A stretch of 64,000 nt of DNA from Candidula unifasciata (lineage: Eukaryota > Mollusca > Gastropoda > Stylommatophora > Geomitridae): positions 62,001 through 126,000 of the forward strand of contig CAJHNH020007557.1 of the NCBI GenBank assembly GCA_905116865.2. The letters are read 5' to 3'. The translations under genes were made by a program, and so were the position numbers. Shown here one piece after another: positions 57,201 to 59,687 of the stretch. The notes below the pieces were generated by a model, which saw nothing but the letters and a program-made list of their open reading frames with translations, searched no databases and had not been told where the DNA came from. Positions within the stretch are counted from its first letter, which is position 1; each line of letters starts with the position of its first letter.

Positions 57201-59687
57201 TGGCTGCTGAAGATGGGGATGGAGCGCTTATGTGAATGCCCTGGGTGCTGTGATGTCGGTTCTTGAATCAACTCAACTCAACTCCTGTTATTTTAAGTTG
57301 AGAACGTACATTCTCTAAGACTATCTCTTTTCTTGCAGCTAAGTCAAAGATTTAACTTACTCTTTCTCTATCAGGGCTGATAATTGCTCCACAGCTAGGC
57401 TATAGTTGCTATCATCAAACAAAGAATTTTTTGCGTCTTGTTCCGTCACTGACTTCAACGTGTCAGGTCTCTGCAACAAGTTACATTAACATCAGTTACT
57501 GCAACATCAATAACATTAACAACATCAATACAGCTAAAAAATATATTCAGGTATCACCACATAAAATCAACTATCAAACACAAATAAAAAAAAACTAAAA
57601 TAGCAATATGGCTACTAAACAATGCAGGATGACAGGCCCTGTGACTATAACCTATCTGACAGTACGTGGGTTCACGAGTGGGTACAAGAGGCTTGCACAG
57701 TGGTTCAGATTCCAGTGAGTGTGAGCTGCACAGTTTATCAACCTCACTTTATTTGGTCCAGATATTTGAGTATCCTTTACAGGAAGTTGCAGAACCAACC
57801 CCAACAGCCCCTGGCTGTTGTGTGGTTTTTCTAGGCAAAATTTACGTCCAGTAGTTTGCCATTGCTTTCTGGACAGTTGGCTTTCTTGATACCACTGTCG
57901 AAACCAATGCAAGGCGCATAGCCCGCAGTTGGGATATAACCCGGCATCCCGGCATTACGAAGCGTTCGCATAGACTTAGCCACAGAGCCGACATTTGGTC
58001 CAGTGCAAGCCAAAAACGAGACAAGATAAGACAGATATGACATGACAAGACAGGTAACATTCTTCTGCTTCACAATATGTTGCTGCTTTTCTTATTTTCC
58101 TTTTTTCTTTTTAAACTGCTTACGCTAGGGCTAATTTCTCATGATAAACTTGACATGGGGGGTGGGGGGGGGGGCTTAGTTCCATAAAGCTTGGAGTTGA
58201 GTGTAGATTCTGGGAGCCAGTGAACCAGTGATGATTTTTAAGCTGAGAGTAGAGCTAATGTAAAGAAGCTGATGTAAGAATCCAATAAATGGTGATCTGT
58301 TCTGAGCTGAAGACTGTTGATCTGTCCCGAGGTGAAGAATGAATGGTGATCTGTCCTGGGGTGGAGACTGGTGATCTATCCTGAGGTGAAAACTAGTGAG
58401 CTGTCTAAAGACTGGTGAACTGTCTTAAGACTGGTGTTCTGTCTAAAGACTGGTGATCTGTCCTGAGGTAAAGACTAGTGATCTTTCCTGATAGCTGGTG
58501 GCCGTGTCCCTGCCAGTCAAGAGTGTGCTAGTGTCCAATGAGCTGATTTCCCAAGGTGACAACAGGTAAACTGTAACTGTCGGTCACTAGTGCACTAGCC
58601 ATCCCTTGGCTGATTCTGTATCTTTCTCACAGTCTGTGTATCTCTCTCTTTGTCTCAAAATATAAGAGTTCATTACAAATGTAACATCAACAACCTTACC
58701 ACTAGAATATTAAGATCACAAAATCATCAATAAAGCCAAAACATCAATAAATTATCTGAAACATAAATAAATAAAACTGACCAGGACTTTGTCCTGGTGG
58801 TATGCAAATGTCGTATGCAGTACAGTACAGTACAGTACAGTAAGCTTTTTTTTAAAAAGATATTTTTAAAATTGTCAGTACTACTGTAAAATGCACTTTG
58901 TGGTGACTACCTGCAACTTTTAGCTTTAGAAAAAAGCCTTGGGTGAGACTAAGTATAGAAGACACAACAGAGGAAAGGTAAGCTCATAGAAAAAACATAG
59001 TAATTCTAGATTTAGGACATAGAGAAACATAAGGATGACTGCAAGATGTAGACTGTCTTTAAGCTGGCAAGACACCAACGTGGCTGCTTCGGAAATATGC
59101 CAGTTAAGTGATTGTGCATATTTTTTTATTTGATTTATGTTTGTCCTGATGAAGGCTCTATAGCCGCAACATTCATGTTTCATTTGTGTTTGTTATACTG
59201 TGAAGCTCACTGGCCTACTTTTCATTCGGTTTTACGACTTTCCACGATGTTTCTAAGCTGAGACGCCCCTCAAGATCCTTCAGGTAAATCAGATCCTTTG
59301 TATTCAGGTTTCAGCATCCAGGTCCTGGTGGTGACCCACTGTTCCTGCTCATGCTGTAGCTTTAACCTGCCCCTCTGAATCAACTAGCAAATTCTCGGAT
59401 ATATTGTACAATGTGCTGTCATTCAAAAACAGATGTAGTTAGTCTTCTGTAGAGAGGGCACCCATGGTATTCAAACGGTGTTATAGTCTAGGGCTGTAAA
59501 CTATCTGCCTGAAGAAAGAAAACACTAGAAACTACTAGTCAAGAAACACATAGCTTGGTGTACAATCAGCAGATTTATTTTTTCAAAAGTCTGAGAGTTT
59601 TACTTACAAGCAGGTCAGATAACACAAACTCTAAGAAGGTGACCCTGTCAGTTCCATTTTGTCCATACTGTGTTACCTGATAACTAA
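2924..59687 (-). CDS. TTC3: TTC3-like E3 ubiquitin-protein ligase, 28 exons, partial at both ends
   Basis: Twenty-eight minus-strand exons with GT/AG borders join without a phase conflict, giving about 1,921 codons; human TTC3 is about 2,025 residues. Domain order, in residues of the part seen: helical and TPR region 1-300, conserved linker 316-357, Cys/His zinc module 358-422, basic charged region 423-520, lysine-rich stretch 521-572, SYGGL family signature near 595-620, PAM2-like motif in the middle of exon 19, disordered Ser/Thr-rich region 928-1440, coiled coil 1440-1590, S/H/R-rich repeats 1641-1760, acidic segment 1761-1823, pre-RING segment to 1921. TTC3 and its relative DZIP3 are RING ligases that transfer ubiquitin to substrates; TTC3 is reported to act on phosphorylated AKT. 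The TPR arrangement and length favour TTC3 over DZIP3 (about 1,200 residues). The RING, start codon and stop codon are not in the window. Exon 19 carries two apparent +1 indels. Identification rests on recalled family sequence, not a search. Confidence 0.88.
3219..4141. other. Intron 27 of the TTC3-like gene
   Basis: Contains an oligo-G run (3390-3406) and GA-rich sequence. No further phase-compatible exon was found between exons 27 and 28, which already join in frame. Confidence 0.55.
4142..4330 (-). CDS. TTC3: TTC3-like exon 27, acidic segment
   Basis: 189 nt, acceptor ctgattttag, donor gtacta, phase 1 in and out. It encodes DDCVAAWSASEPDAPPQE, an acidic run, EEYLKMIYGSSSSKDFLKEA and a polar tail. 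It joins exon 26 across an intron of about 5.9 kb. Confidence 0.85.
4331..4880. other. Intron 26, unique part
   Basis: Non-repetitive sequence between exon 27 and the 70-bp array. A short tRNA-like stretch may occur near 4530-4590 (gaacccatgac...gtatgaccactttgccgtgg). Nothing else recognised. Confidence 0.35.
4890..10208. repeat. 70-bp minisatellite array, about 5.3 kb, in intron 26
   Basis: The unit is about 70 bp (tctattctcaatcacc, aacaatgtaacacacatccc, acatctacttcaacatctac), with shorter variants lacking part of the tacttcaacatc block. About 75 units. Segments at about 5460-5660 and 7890-8090, and at about 7720-7840 and 10085-10207, are near copies roughly 2.4 kb apart. The part from about 6540 to 9050 is full of small indels. 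Confidence 0.95.
10259..10616 (-). CDS. TTC3: TTC3-like exon 26, Ser/Arg/His repeat region
   Basis: 358 nt, acceptor ctgccttgaag, donor gtaaac, phase 0 in and phase 1 out. It encodes repeats of an 11-residue unit like SSIHSSPSRGR, an RS-like low-complexity stretch. The donor is about 50 bp from a 5.3-kb minisatellite. Confidence 0.87.
10640..11542. other. Intron 25, A/C-rich with a poly-C run
   Basis: Contains cacaca-rich text, a C run near 10949-10966, and a degenerate roughly 45-bp repeat (cagtaatt-aaagacaaaa... from about 11190 to 11450). No exon recognised. Confidence 0.5.
11543..11644 (-). CDS. TTC3: TTC3-like exon 25
   Basis: 102 nt, acceptor tctaacgcag, donor gtcagt, phase 0 throughout. 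It encodes GIYVRLAGDLQHGLPIDM then PPMFPKSPTE. No recognised domain. Confidence 0.82.
11800..11995. repeat. Dispersed repeat, copy 1
   Basis: Shares gtcagagtgcatctg, agtctgcac and tctgaaacag-gaagtggacgaac-type blocks with 54290-54490 and, partly, 12290-12375. Class unknown. Confidence 0.5.
12420..12640 (-). mobile_element. tRNA-headed SINE, family C
   Basis: Reverse strand reads a tRNA-like head with B-box ggttcactccc, then ggtaggcagaaaggcc and a body ending ccatggcttctggat. Near-identical text occurs at 56285-56485 and partly at 49955-50035. Confidence 0.7.
12803..12905 (-). CDS. TTC3: TTC3-like exon 24, end of coiled coil
   Basis: 103 nt, acceptor attttcag, donor gtgatt, phase 2 in and phase 0 out. 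It encodes QTSDKQLPESVYEKQTEF and CEGLSRHIQ. Confidence 0.82.
12906..14000. other. Part of intron 23 with no recognised gene
   Basis: The 13240-13680 stretch contains an aataaa-type signal (tttaataaagaat) near 13640 and a C run at 13789-13804. It could be a decayed LTR, but no paired end was identified. Confidence 0.35.
14015..14112 (-). mobile_element. tRNA-like SINE head, family E
   Basis: Reverse strand has gtgtggtttaggcattgcg and a B-box gggttcaatccc. Similar head text occurs at 57920-57995. Confidence 0.5.
14378..14570 (+). pseudogene. Possible piggyBac-like N-terminal peptide remnant
   Basis: A 60-residue frame reads RLSAAEALKLFQSD followed by an acidic SESDSDGEF stretch, a composition common at the start of piggyBac-type transposases. 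It stops at once and no catalytic part follows. A ttaacccctt string at about 15173 could be a decayed TTAA end. Weak. Confidence 0.2.
15449..15598 (-). mobile_element. SPIN-like hAT MITE, copy 1
   Basis: Begins cagcagttctaaacctgtgg and ends aggttgagaacccctg, imperfect terminal inverted repeats. It contains gggtcgcgaccatcggaaa, ttatgaagtagcaacgaaa and taaagggtcgccgcattagg, as in the SPIN (Space Invaders) hAT family known from tetrapods and reported in Rhodnius and Lymnaea. Flanks cctcaagt and ccttgagt match at 6 of 8 positions, consistent with an 8-bp duplication. Identified from recalled consensus. Confidence 0.78.
15640..16000. repeat. Dispersed repeat with the tgtcataagaggcgacta motif
   Basis: Contains ggtatcctctaagcttgtcataagaggcgac in pieces shared with about 43915 and 54250. 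Such text is widespread in invertebrate interspersed repeats. Family not assigned. Confidence 0.4.
16145..16400 (+). mobile_element. tRNA-headed SINE, family D
   Basis: Head gtgacatagtggccagacac with B-box-like gtgggtttaaatc, a short A-rich stretch, then ccaggtggacccagtgtaaa and gggtaccaggtaatgtcctg. The same layout occurs at 56595-56860 and, reversed, at 27140 and 46205. Confidence 0.7.
16491..16594 (-). CDS. TTC3: TTC3-like exon 23, coiled coil
   Basis: 104 nt, acceptor tttcag, donor gtaagc, phase 0 in and phase 2 out. It encodes MDALTMKKELVTSKIDMKQ and LHHFQRLSNVIAQ, the last residue split with exon 24. Confidence 0.85.
16600..17227. other. Intron 22
   Basis: A 56-bp direct duplication (acacaaacacaagcca...gtagcaaagat) sits at about 16600-16695. 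The rest is unremarkable AT-rich sequence. Confidence 0.4.
17228..17360 (-). CDS. TTC3: TTC3-like exon 22, coiled coil
   Basis: 133 nt, acceptor atctcaatcag, donor gtaggt, phase 2 in and phase 0 out. It encodes WKDDCSQLIKTKEQLND and IINQLNKQLEIVRKTS, a regular coiled coil. Confidence 0.88.
17400..18262. repeat. GA-rich tract and 17-18 bp array in intron 21
   Basis: 17400-17690 is purine-rich. From 17700 a degenerate unit near acattctacaaccaacaata repeats about 30 times. Minus-strand open frames here only reflect the repeat. Confidence 0.85.
18371..18468 (-). CDS. TTC3: TTC3-like exon 21, coiled coil
   Basis: 98 nt, acceptor ggtgtgcag, donor gtaaga, phase 0 in and phase 2 out. It encodes EQLSKESLVRDQLKLEN and LLTKIQIAETSAD with heptad hydrophobics, continuing exon 20. 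Confidence 0.88.
18695..20297 (-). CDS. TTC3: TTC3-like exon 20, large Ser/Thr-rich disordered exon
   Basis: 1,603 nt uninterrupted frame, acceptor actattccag, donor gtacgt, phase 2 in and phase 0 out. Composition is Ser, Thr, Asp and Pro rich with few hydrophobics, as in a disordered linker. An ETDPWS-R-DS-SLT segment occurs twice in tandem, and a degenerate 11-12 residue unit like TSTEPSVYTSG runs about seven times. The C-terminal end turns helical (MLKDSRAQLASVLHEKLELQ) and begins the coiled coil. Confidence 0.9.
20560..20730 (+). mobile_element. tRNA-headed SINE, family A
   Basis: A-box-like tggccgactgg, B-box aggtttgaatcc, then aatcctaacctgcacagt and tgtggcgacagcact. A G run ends 100 bp before it and a (GT)n/G run lies 3' of it. 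Confidence 0.7.
20905..21612. repeat. 31-bp tandem array in intron 19
   Basis: About 22 copies of a unit reading accaactactccaatactgc then tgtatctctcg. Variants alternate tatctctcg and tatcactcg. Confidence 0.95.
22170..22285. repeat. Tandem duplication of about 60 bp
   Basis: agcagatgtaagcagccac and aatagaaagcaatgtttagg occur twice in tandem. Confidence 0.85.
22480..22860 (-). pseudogene. RTE-type LINE ORF2 C-terminal remnant
   Basis: Reverse-strand translation gives broken pieces such as EMKCLRRAAGVSRKDRIRN, IRRMLGIKPVLQVIKEQ and KIWSDSIKNSL, typical of the post-RT region of RTE-like LINEs. Several stops. Confidence 0.6.
22870..23180. other. Intron 19 segment beside exon 19
   Basis: Contains a gga/gaa-rich purine patch (23000-23080) and short A and T runs. 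No exon found. Confidence 0.4.
23181..24244 (-). CDS. TTC3: TTC3-like exon 19, SYGGL signature and PAM2-like motif, two apparent frameshifts
   Basis: 1,064 nt, acceptor attgtccag, donor gtaaga, phase 2 in and phase 2 out only if two bases are surplus. The first part contains AQTYILSYGGLGRFL, a block recalled as conserved in TTC3/DZIP3. Mid-exon is LNPGAKEFVP (23872-23904 with flanking Trp), then an acidic stretch and GFTTVVSKKR. The frame then ends at a stop near 23488. The next frame stays open with SLDDFWDGSLDTVPR, and a third carries PGSNVPDLPADDLHRR to the donor. Both shifts lie at homopolymers (23504-23510 and 23400-23402), so base-calling error is more likely than a broken gene. Confidence 0.83.
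23872..23904 (-). other. PAM2-like PABP-binding motif inside exon 19
   Basis: The peptide W-LNPGAKEFVP fits the PAM2 consensus (L-N-x-x-A-x-E-F-x-P) at every key position. PAM2 peptides bind the MLLE domain of cytoplasmic poly(A)-binding protein. Presence of the motif is seen; binding is inference. Confidence 0.7.
24245..25235. other. Intron 18, unique part
   Basis: Includes a poly-C run (24773-24790) and sequence that I could not classify. Not open in any frame over useful length. Confidence 0.35.
25240..26895. repeat. 25-bp tandem array in intron 18
   Basis: About 66 copies of ctaactaactagtgcaagg plus taccaa. Each unit holds GGTACC and ACTAGT. Two runs with taattaact variants and a ggttctaactaactagtg landmark (about 25516 and 26132) show an internal duplication of about 616 bp. 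Confidence 0.95.
26896..27074 (+). mobile_element. SPIN-like hAT MITE, copy 2
   Basis: Starts cagtggttctcagccttcct and ends ccacaggttgagaactgcta. Internal text acagttcctcatgttgtggt, gttgctacttcataactt and cccctgtgaaagggtt matches recalled SPIN ends. Flanks aactagtg (26888-26895) and aactagca (27075-27082) match at 6 of 8, consistent with an 8-bp target duplication taken from the 25-bp array. Opposite orientation to copy 1. Confidence 0.82.
27140..27345 (-). mobile_element. SINE family D, reverse copy
   Basis: The reverse complement shows a degraded tRNA head, then ccttggctcccag-attgacccagcc and gtaaccaggtaaagtcctgg, as at 56595-56860. Confidence 0.55.
27410..28092. repeat. 27-bp tandem array on the donor side of exon 18
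   Basis: About 25 copies of gactgactgcatgaagaaac plus tatgaat with catgaag/cctgaaa variants. Confidence 0.93.
28175..28332 (-). CDS. TTC3: TTC3-like exon 18, lysine-rich segment
   Basis: 158 nt, acceptor cttttctttgcttag, donor gtgagt, phase 0 in and phase 2 out. It encodes YQPKKQKASKSKKKEKK, a possible nuclear-localisation-like basic stretch, then QFLAVDLQFRGDE. Minisatellites flank it on both sides and the acceptor lies in a repeat unit. Confidence 0.85.
28335..29340. repeat. 44-57 bp tandem array at the acceptor of exon 18
   Basis: Units contain ataactggtatgtgcatgag and gtgtctatctgtataagc, with an A-rich/GA spacer; later units are shorter (about 44 bp). On the gene strand every long unit holds a pyrimidine tract followed by tatacag or ttag. 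Confidence 0.92.
29483..29568 (-). CDS. TTC3: TTC3-like exon 17
   Basis: 86 nt, acceptor cttctggcag after a T tract, donor gtgctt (weak), phase 1 in and phase 0 out. It encodes EEEIVDLNIGRTGTVLR (first Glu split with exon 16) and ends VVEVRQ. No catalytic motif seen. Confidence 0.75.
29990..30118. repeat. Tandem duplication of about 55 bp
   Basis: aaaccattgta-ataagtaga and atgaacttttagattctaca occur twice in a row. Confidence 0.85.
30195..30500 (-). pseudogene. LINE RNase H / 3' region fragment
   Basis: Reverse complement matches the block at 56925-57275 (cttcagcagccagcgcagag, ttccaatactaatggtac), which encodes an RNase H end in the other orientation. Degraded. Confidence 0.55.
30690..31250. 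repeat. Purine-rich array abutting exon 16 donor
   Basis: Degenerate units of 17-21 bp such as ggggaaacaacaagaaagg. Minus-strand open frames of Phe/Leu/Cys/Ser-rich composition here are spurious. Confidence 0.88.
31253..31389 (-). CDS. TTC3: TTC3-like exon 16, charged helix
   Basis: 137 nt, acceptor catgtatcag, donor gtaatc, phase 2 in and phase 1 out. It encodes a highly charged helix (LERKMEMRRLRKERRQQRR) and a Glu/Gln-rich tail ending KIIMP. A purine-rich array starts a few bases past the donor. Confidence 0.83.
31440..31790 (+). mobile_element. tRNA-headed SINE, family B
   Basis: Head ggctgagtggtctcgaggc resembles a Ser/Leu tRNA A-box region, with a degenerate B-box. Body: tttttcacgtggacttctag, gggtagtaagatgggtg, acgcacgtaaaaaaaaaatc. 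A reverse copy lies at 45210-45530. Confidence 0.72.
31830..32840. repeat. 16-bp array tttagctattgtgttg in intron 15
   Basis: About 50 degenerate units, interrupted by a SINE at 32105-32305. Confidence 0.9.
32105..32305 (+). mobile_element. SINE family E inserted in the 16-bp array
   Basis: Shares agaaagcaatggcaaacta, ccggatgtaaa-ttgcctaga and ggttctgcaacatcctgtga with the reverse copy at 57760-57900. Confidence 0.65.
33304..33374 (-). CDS. TTC3: TTC3-like exon 15, basic proline-rich linker
   Basis: 71 nt, acceptor ccttgcag, donor gtaaat, phase 0 in and phase 2 out. It encodes HRPPRPKLKIKTQ. Only one frame is open across it, and that frame fits both neighbours. Confidence 0.75.
33585..34080. 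repeat. 18-bp array in intron 14
   Basis: About 25 units of acagtgtatgtctgtgta or its gcgccacag variant, with a (GT)n stretch at 33960-33990. Both strands are open in several frames for this reason. Confidence 0.93.
34302..34394 (-). CDS. TTC3: TTC3-like exon 14, second half of zinc module
   Basis: 93 nt, 31 residues, phase 0; acceptor tttctgacag after a poly-T tract, donor gttagt. It encodes TQCPTPACWGMITDIFICR: a C-x4-C pair followed by a hydrophobic strand, matching the C-x-TP-x-C-x-G-x-I pattern recalled for the family. Confidence 0.87.
35035..35660 (-). repeat. 78-bp tandem array within a LINE fragment
   Basis: 35035-35100 matches the LINE RNase H tail (reverse). From 35180 six 78-bp copies (ggatgctctctgtctgttct, ttacttgatcccagagcact) follow, likely an expansion of LINE sequence. 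The 187-residue plus frame is a product of the 78-nt period (divisible by 3). Confidence 0.8.
35912..36013 (-). CDS. TTC3: TTC3-like exon 13, Cys/His zinc-binding module
   Basis: 102 nt, 34 residues, phase 0 throughout; acceptor ccttatcag, donor gtttgg (weak). The peptide HVCFKCSANCSIDFHNQCWK carries a C-x2-C-x3-C spacing, then H-x2-C-W, as seen in TTC3/DZIP3-type proteins. With exon 14 it probably folds around zinc. Confidence 0.9.
36095..36300. repeat. (GA)n / GAGGGA microsatellite
   Basis: About 200 bp of gagaga with interspersed ggga, 80 bp upstream of the exon 13 acceptor on the gene strand. Confidence 0.95.
36736..36858 (-). CDS. TTC3: TTC3-like exon 12, conserved linker before the zinc module
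   Basis: 123 nt, 41 residues, phase 0 in and out; acceptor cattttccag, donor gtaaga. It encodes KLIEDTLRKTMFPPKPDA and EMYFSDPDYK and reads directly into the cysteine-rich exon 13. The acceptor and first exon bases are copied twice upstream in a roughly 90-bp tandem repeat. Confidence 0.88.
36838..37105. repeat. Three copies of the exon 12 acceptor region
   Basis: agtgtcttccatgagcttct followed by ggaaaatgtaaaa and aatgaagaaacaaaac starts at about 36839, 36928 and 37020. The first is the real exon 12 border; the others carry a copied acceptor and about 20 nt of exon. Confidence 0.88.
37110..38079. other. Intron 11 segment without a recognised gene
   Basis: An 86-residue minus frame (37480-37740) has no recognisable domain and no splice context that fits the gene. 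The rest is unassigned. Confidence 0.35.
38080..38470 (+). pseudogene. RTE-type LINE ORF2 remnant
   Basis: The frame reads VNQYTYLGTVIISG-type text, AKIRTRMVIANVAFGKMQK and SVSIRKRESV, matching the post-RT block YLGT-I-SDGR...I-R-I--AK-AF--MK. Truncated and shifted. Confidence 0.6.
38566..38692 (-). CDS. TTC3: TTC3-like exon 11, end of TPR region
   Basis: 127 nt, acceptor gcttgccag, donor gtaggt, phase 2 in and phase 0 out. It completes the TPR begun in exon 10 (YKEAGETLKIGLARLEE) and adds the linker VKVFHWPGTNTVVEET, which resembles the segment after the TPRs in TTC3. Confidence 0.87.
38850..39900. other. Intron 10 segment with palindromic GC patch and repeat scraps
   Basis: ggggcccaggcaggttcccagg-like inverted text (38905-38945) and a stretch at 39640-39670 whose reverse complement recurs at 12235-12265. 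Otherwise no call. Confidence 0.35.
39900..40290 (-). pseudogene. RTE-type LINE 3' end fragment
   Basis: On the reverse strand, broken frames give CESWTLG, FFGHVKR-like and HGRSSV-like text, then gatgtggatagacatgac, a typical RTE ORF2 end. A relative lies at 45545-45780. Confidence 0.55.
40344..40447 (-). CDS. TTC3: TTC3-like exon 10, TPR helices
   Basis: 104 nt, acceptor ctcccacag, donor gtatga, phase 0 in and phase 2 out. It encodes NVQAAIEKFKAII and FPAAYYGLALAYMVLKR, a clear TPR motif with the conserved Gly-Leu-Ala-Tyr spacing. RTE debris on the same strand lies just beyond the donor. Confidence 0.88.
40500..41000. repeat. CA-rich degenerate repeats
   Basis: Irregular ccactgactcccacacaca units with a pure (AC)n stretch at 40625-40650. 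Confidence 0.7.
41001..41570. other. Intron 9, unique part
   Basis: A-rich unique sequence. Nothing recognised. Confidence 0.35.
41575..41931. repeat. 75-bp array at the donor of exon 9
   Basis: Four to five units of catcacttcaccagtatgta, cacatgcatgttccatctac, catacacaagcactgacata. The last unit grades into the exon 9 donor (tacatacacgtgtctgttct). Confidence 0.85.
41932..42012 (-). CDS. TTC3: TTC3-like exon 9, TPR-like helix
   Basis: 81 nt, acceptor cttctccag, donor gtatgt, phase 0 throughout. It encodes ELAVEGDDLAFIWLVYGLS and continues into exon 10. A 75-bp repeat array starts immediately downstream of the donor and resembles the exon end. Confidence 0.8.
42290..43690. repeat. 34-bp GC-rich array in intron 8
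   Basis: About 41 units of gaggtgctgcgaggagtgac plus caggggatctggcc. Blocks at about 42660-42900 and 43100-43340 are copies 442 bp (13 units) apart. The period is not a multiple of 3 and the unit lacks stops on the minus strand, so all three minus frames stay open for hundreds of codons. Confidence 0.96.
44092..44211 (-). CDS. TTC3: TTC3-like exon 8, TPR-like helices
   Basis: 120 nt, acceptor gtttcag, donor gtaggg, phase 0 throughout. It encodes YRKLICEGADLYLSEIY followed by NRAADQFKAALDVI, an alpha-alpha hairpin of TPR type. A 31-bp tandem array begins about 55 nt upstream of the acceptor. Confidence 0.87.
44268..44540. repeat. 31-bp tandem array upstream of exon 8
   Basis: Nine units of accaaccaccttgattctct plus ctatatgtggc. 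Confidence 0.93.
44780..44975. repeat. Degenerate 18-bp repeats
   Basis: Units near agatggacacccacacata, about ten copies, between exons 7 and 8. Confidence 0.75.
45007..45049 (-). CDS. TTC3: TTC3-like exon 7, short acidic exon
   Basis: 43 nt, acceptor tttcctacag, donor gtaagt, phase 2 in and phase 0 out. It encodes VTSTNSESEERELY, an acidic linker between TPR blocks. The other two frames close at once or break phase. Confidence 0.72.
45210..45530 (-). mobile_element. SINE family B, reverse copy
   Basis: Reverse complement reads gtggtctcgaggcatggc, B-box caggttcaagcccc, gattttttcacgtggacttc and gcgcacgtaaaaaaaaatcc. Its B-box is better preserved than in the copy at 31440. Confidence 0.75.
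45545..45780 (-). pseudogene. RTE-type LINE 3' end fragment
   Basis: Same family as 39900-40290: catgtctatccacaacctt... and ccatgatgccaaatggtcc on the plus strand, the reverse of an ORF2 end. Confidence 0.5.
46205..46410 (-). mobile_element. SINE family D, reverse copy
   Basis: Reverse complement has ccttgcctcccaggttgacc, tagcctaaaataagtaccag and a degenerate tRNA head with gtctaggttcaag. Confidence 0.55.
46575..46790 (-). pseudogene. LINE RNase H / 3' region fragment
   Basis: Reverse match to 57130-57265 (atcttcagcagccagcgaag, gttccaatactaatggtgcc). Ends at a G run (46788-46806). Confidence 0.6.
47120..47480 (-). pseudogene. LINE RNase H / 3' region fragment
   Basis: Reverse match to the same block plus about 200 bp more upstream sequence (ctgcactgttcactcactcc, caaaggaccctcacatcatc). 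Confidence 0.6.
47575..47875 (+). pseudogene. RTE-type LINE ORF2 C-terminus with (ATG)n tail
   Basis: Encodes VVTTGKICGRRDRGRQREK and LDSLVAWHGGVSAHELIQA, then HASRQGT and a gatgatgatgatgatgag tail, near identical to 61040-61230. Confidence 0.75.
48016..48040 (-). CDS. TTC3: TTC3-like exon 6, 25-nt microexon
   Basis: 25 nt between a tcttccag acceptor and a gtaggt donor. It is needed to connect exon 5 (phase 1) with exon 7 (enters in phase 2) and encodes KRRMTRLG. It is too short to recognise by content; the support is phase and splice sites. Confidence 0.68.
48125..48860. repeat. 31-bp tandem array upstream of the microexon
   Basis: About 23 units of gattgagatttcttactgat plus aaacatgtact. 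Confidence 0.95.
48900..49940. other. Intron 5, unique part
   Basis: Minus frames up to about 103 residues exist (48975-49286) but show no domain and no usable splice phase. Stray array-like units recur at 49495-49550. Confidence 0.4.
49955..50035 (-). mobile_element. SINE family C, tRNA-head fragment
   Basis: Shares gtggcttttctgcctacccc and ggaccacaaggagtttatca with copies at 12420 and 56285. Confidence 0.55.
50170..50275. repeat. (CAAA)n then (CCCA)n microsatellite
   Basis: About 70 bp of aaac repeats followed by ccca repeats, ending 7 bp from the exon 5 donor. Confidence 0.95.
50282..50420 (-). CDS. TTC3: TTC3-like exon 5, TPR helices
   Basis: 139 nt, acceptor cttctttcag, donor gtgtgt, phase 0 in and phase 1 out. 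It encodes KAAKLYLELGLLEKAEDL and a Gln/Glu-rich helix. A (CCCA)n/(CAAA)n tract begins within 10 nt of the donor and a 59-bp minisatellite begins just upstream of the acceptor, so the exon is enclosed by repeats. Confidence 0.87.
50430..52155. repeat. 59-bp tandem array in intron 4
   Basis: About 29 units of ttggatgcttgtggtgagat, acagtttgctgaaacaagct, ggcaatcagaaatcaaata. A landmark unit (gatactatctgatgtaacaa) recurs at about 50650 and 51420, showing a 771-bp (13-unit) duplication. Confidence 0.95.
52156..52886. other. Intron 4, part beside exon 4
   Basis: Includes a (GT)n stretch around 52610-52650. No exon recognised. Confidence 0.4.
52887..52941 (-). CDS. TTC3: TTC3-like exon 4, TPR helix
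   Basis: 55 nt, acceptor tgtttacag, donor gtaagt, phase 2 in and phase 0 out. It encodes AALSDCRRSIVLDPGNY, a classical TPR B-helix and loop with the LDP-x-N signature. Confidence 0.85.
52985..53160. repeat. 59-bp repeat, about three copies
   Basis: acacaacaattattggtgga and tctgggtttcacacacatat repeated with small changes. Confidence 0.85.
53355..53765. repeat. Purine/CAGA-rich repeats
   Basis: Degenerate gatacagagagggacagacag units. Confidence 0.85.
53825..54135. repeat. 52-bp tandem array in intron 3
   Basis: Six units of gaactgtgctggaaacctca, tgaacaaacataaaaaatgt, tcatcaggatat. Confidence 0.9.
54280..54490. repeat. Dispersed repeat, copy 3
   Basis: Matches 11800-11995 in blocks (gtcggagtgcatctgaatga, gttcagaagtggacaaac, agtgaatgcaatgaagaa). 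Confidence 0.5.
54789..54851 (-). CDS. TTC3: TTC3-like exon 3, TPR helix
   Basis: 63 nt, acceptor cctgtgcag behind a T-rich tract, donor gtaagtc, phase 2 to phase 2. The peptide FRNSLYSLRSDAYTLL is a typical TPR helix pair, and its ends match exons 2 and 4 exactly. It lies between simple repeats. Confidence 0.82.
54860..55250. other. T-rich degenerate repeats in intron 2
   Basis: cttccatgtcacattctctctg-type units of about 50 bp, poorly conserved. Confidence 0.45.
55255..55765. repeat. 35-bp tandem array in intron 2
   Basis: About 14 units of acagtcctggtaataattct plus tgcactccaaaaaa; a (CA)n block sits at 55420-55442. Confidence 0.92.
56285..56485 (-). mobile_element. tRNA-headed SINE, family C
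   Basis: Reverse strand: B-box ggttcactcccgg, then ggtaggcagaaaagccac and body matching 12420-12640. Confidence 0.72.
56595..56865 (+). mobile_element. tRNA-headed SINE, family D, best-preserved copy
   Basis: Head gtcgctgtggcagagcggc with B-box gtgggttcgctccc; the body has tgaccttgactcccaggtcg, gtgggtaccaggtgcagtcc and ggtctataaaatataggtct. Confidence 0.75.
56925..57275 (+). pseudogene. LINE RNase H C-terminal fragment
   Basis: Encodes YAGVLGNEQADRLAG, the last RNase H motif of a non-LTR element, then ADVVSALWESM and NATGTISIRTLHWLLK. No RT part. The family also has reverse copies at 30195, 35035, 46575 and 47120. Confidence 0.68.
57361..57470 (-). CDS. TTC3: TTC3-like exon 2, start of TPR repeats
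   Basis: 110 nt, acceptor cttgttgcag, donor gtaagtt, phase 0 in and phase 2 out. It encodes RPDTLKSVTEQDA followed by YSLAVEQLSALIEKE, the first helix of a TPR that is completed in exon 3. Confidence 0.85.
57610..57995 (-). mobile_element. SINE family E, near full length
   Basis: Reverse strand starts with tRNA-like gtcggctctgtggctaagtc and a degenerate B-box, then shares ccagaaagcaatggcaaact and ttctgcaacttcctgtaaag with 32105-32305. Confidence 0.65.
57996..59607. other. Intron 1 (of those seen), mostly unique
   Basis: Holds a G run (58157-58173), a degenerate ggtgatctgtcctgaggtga repeat (58290-58490) and a small gtaca repeat (58818-58842). cctgatgaaggctctatagc near 59145 resembles text in some retroelement 3' ends. 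No exon recognised. Confidence 0.4.
59608..59687 (-). CDS. TTC3: TTC3-like exon 1 (first visible), N-terminal helical region
   Basis: 80 nt, acceptor after ctttcag and donor gtaagt; enters in phase 1 and leaves in phase 0. It encodes a segment ending TFLEFVLSDLL, which runs straight into exon 2 (RPDTLKSVTEQDA). This resembles the conserved block just before the first TPR in TTC3. Upstream coding exons must lie beyond 64000. Confidence 0.8.
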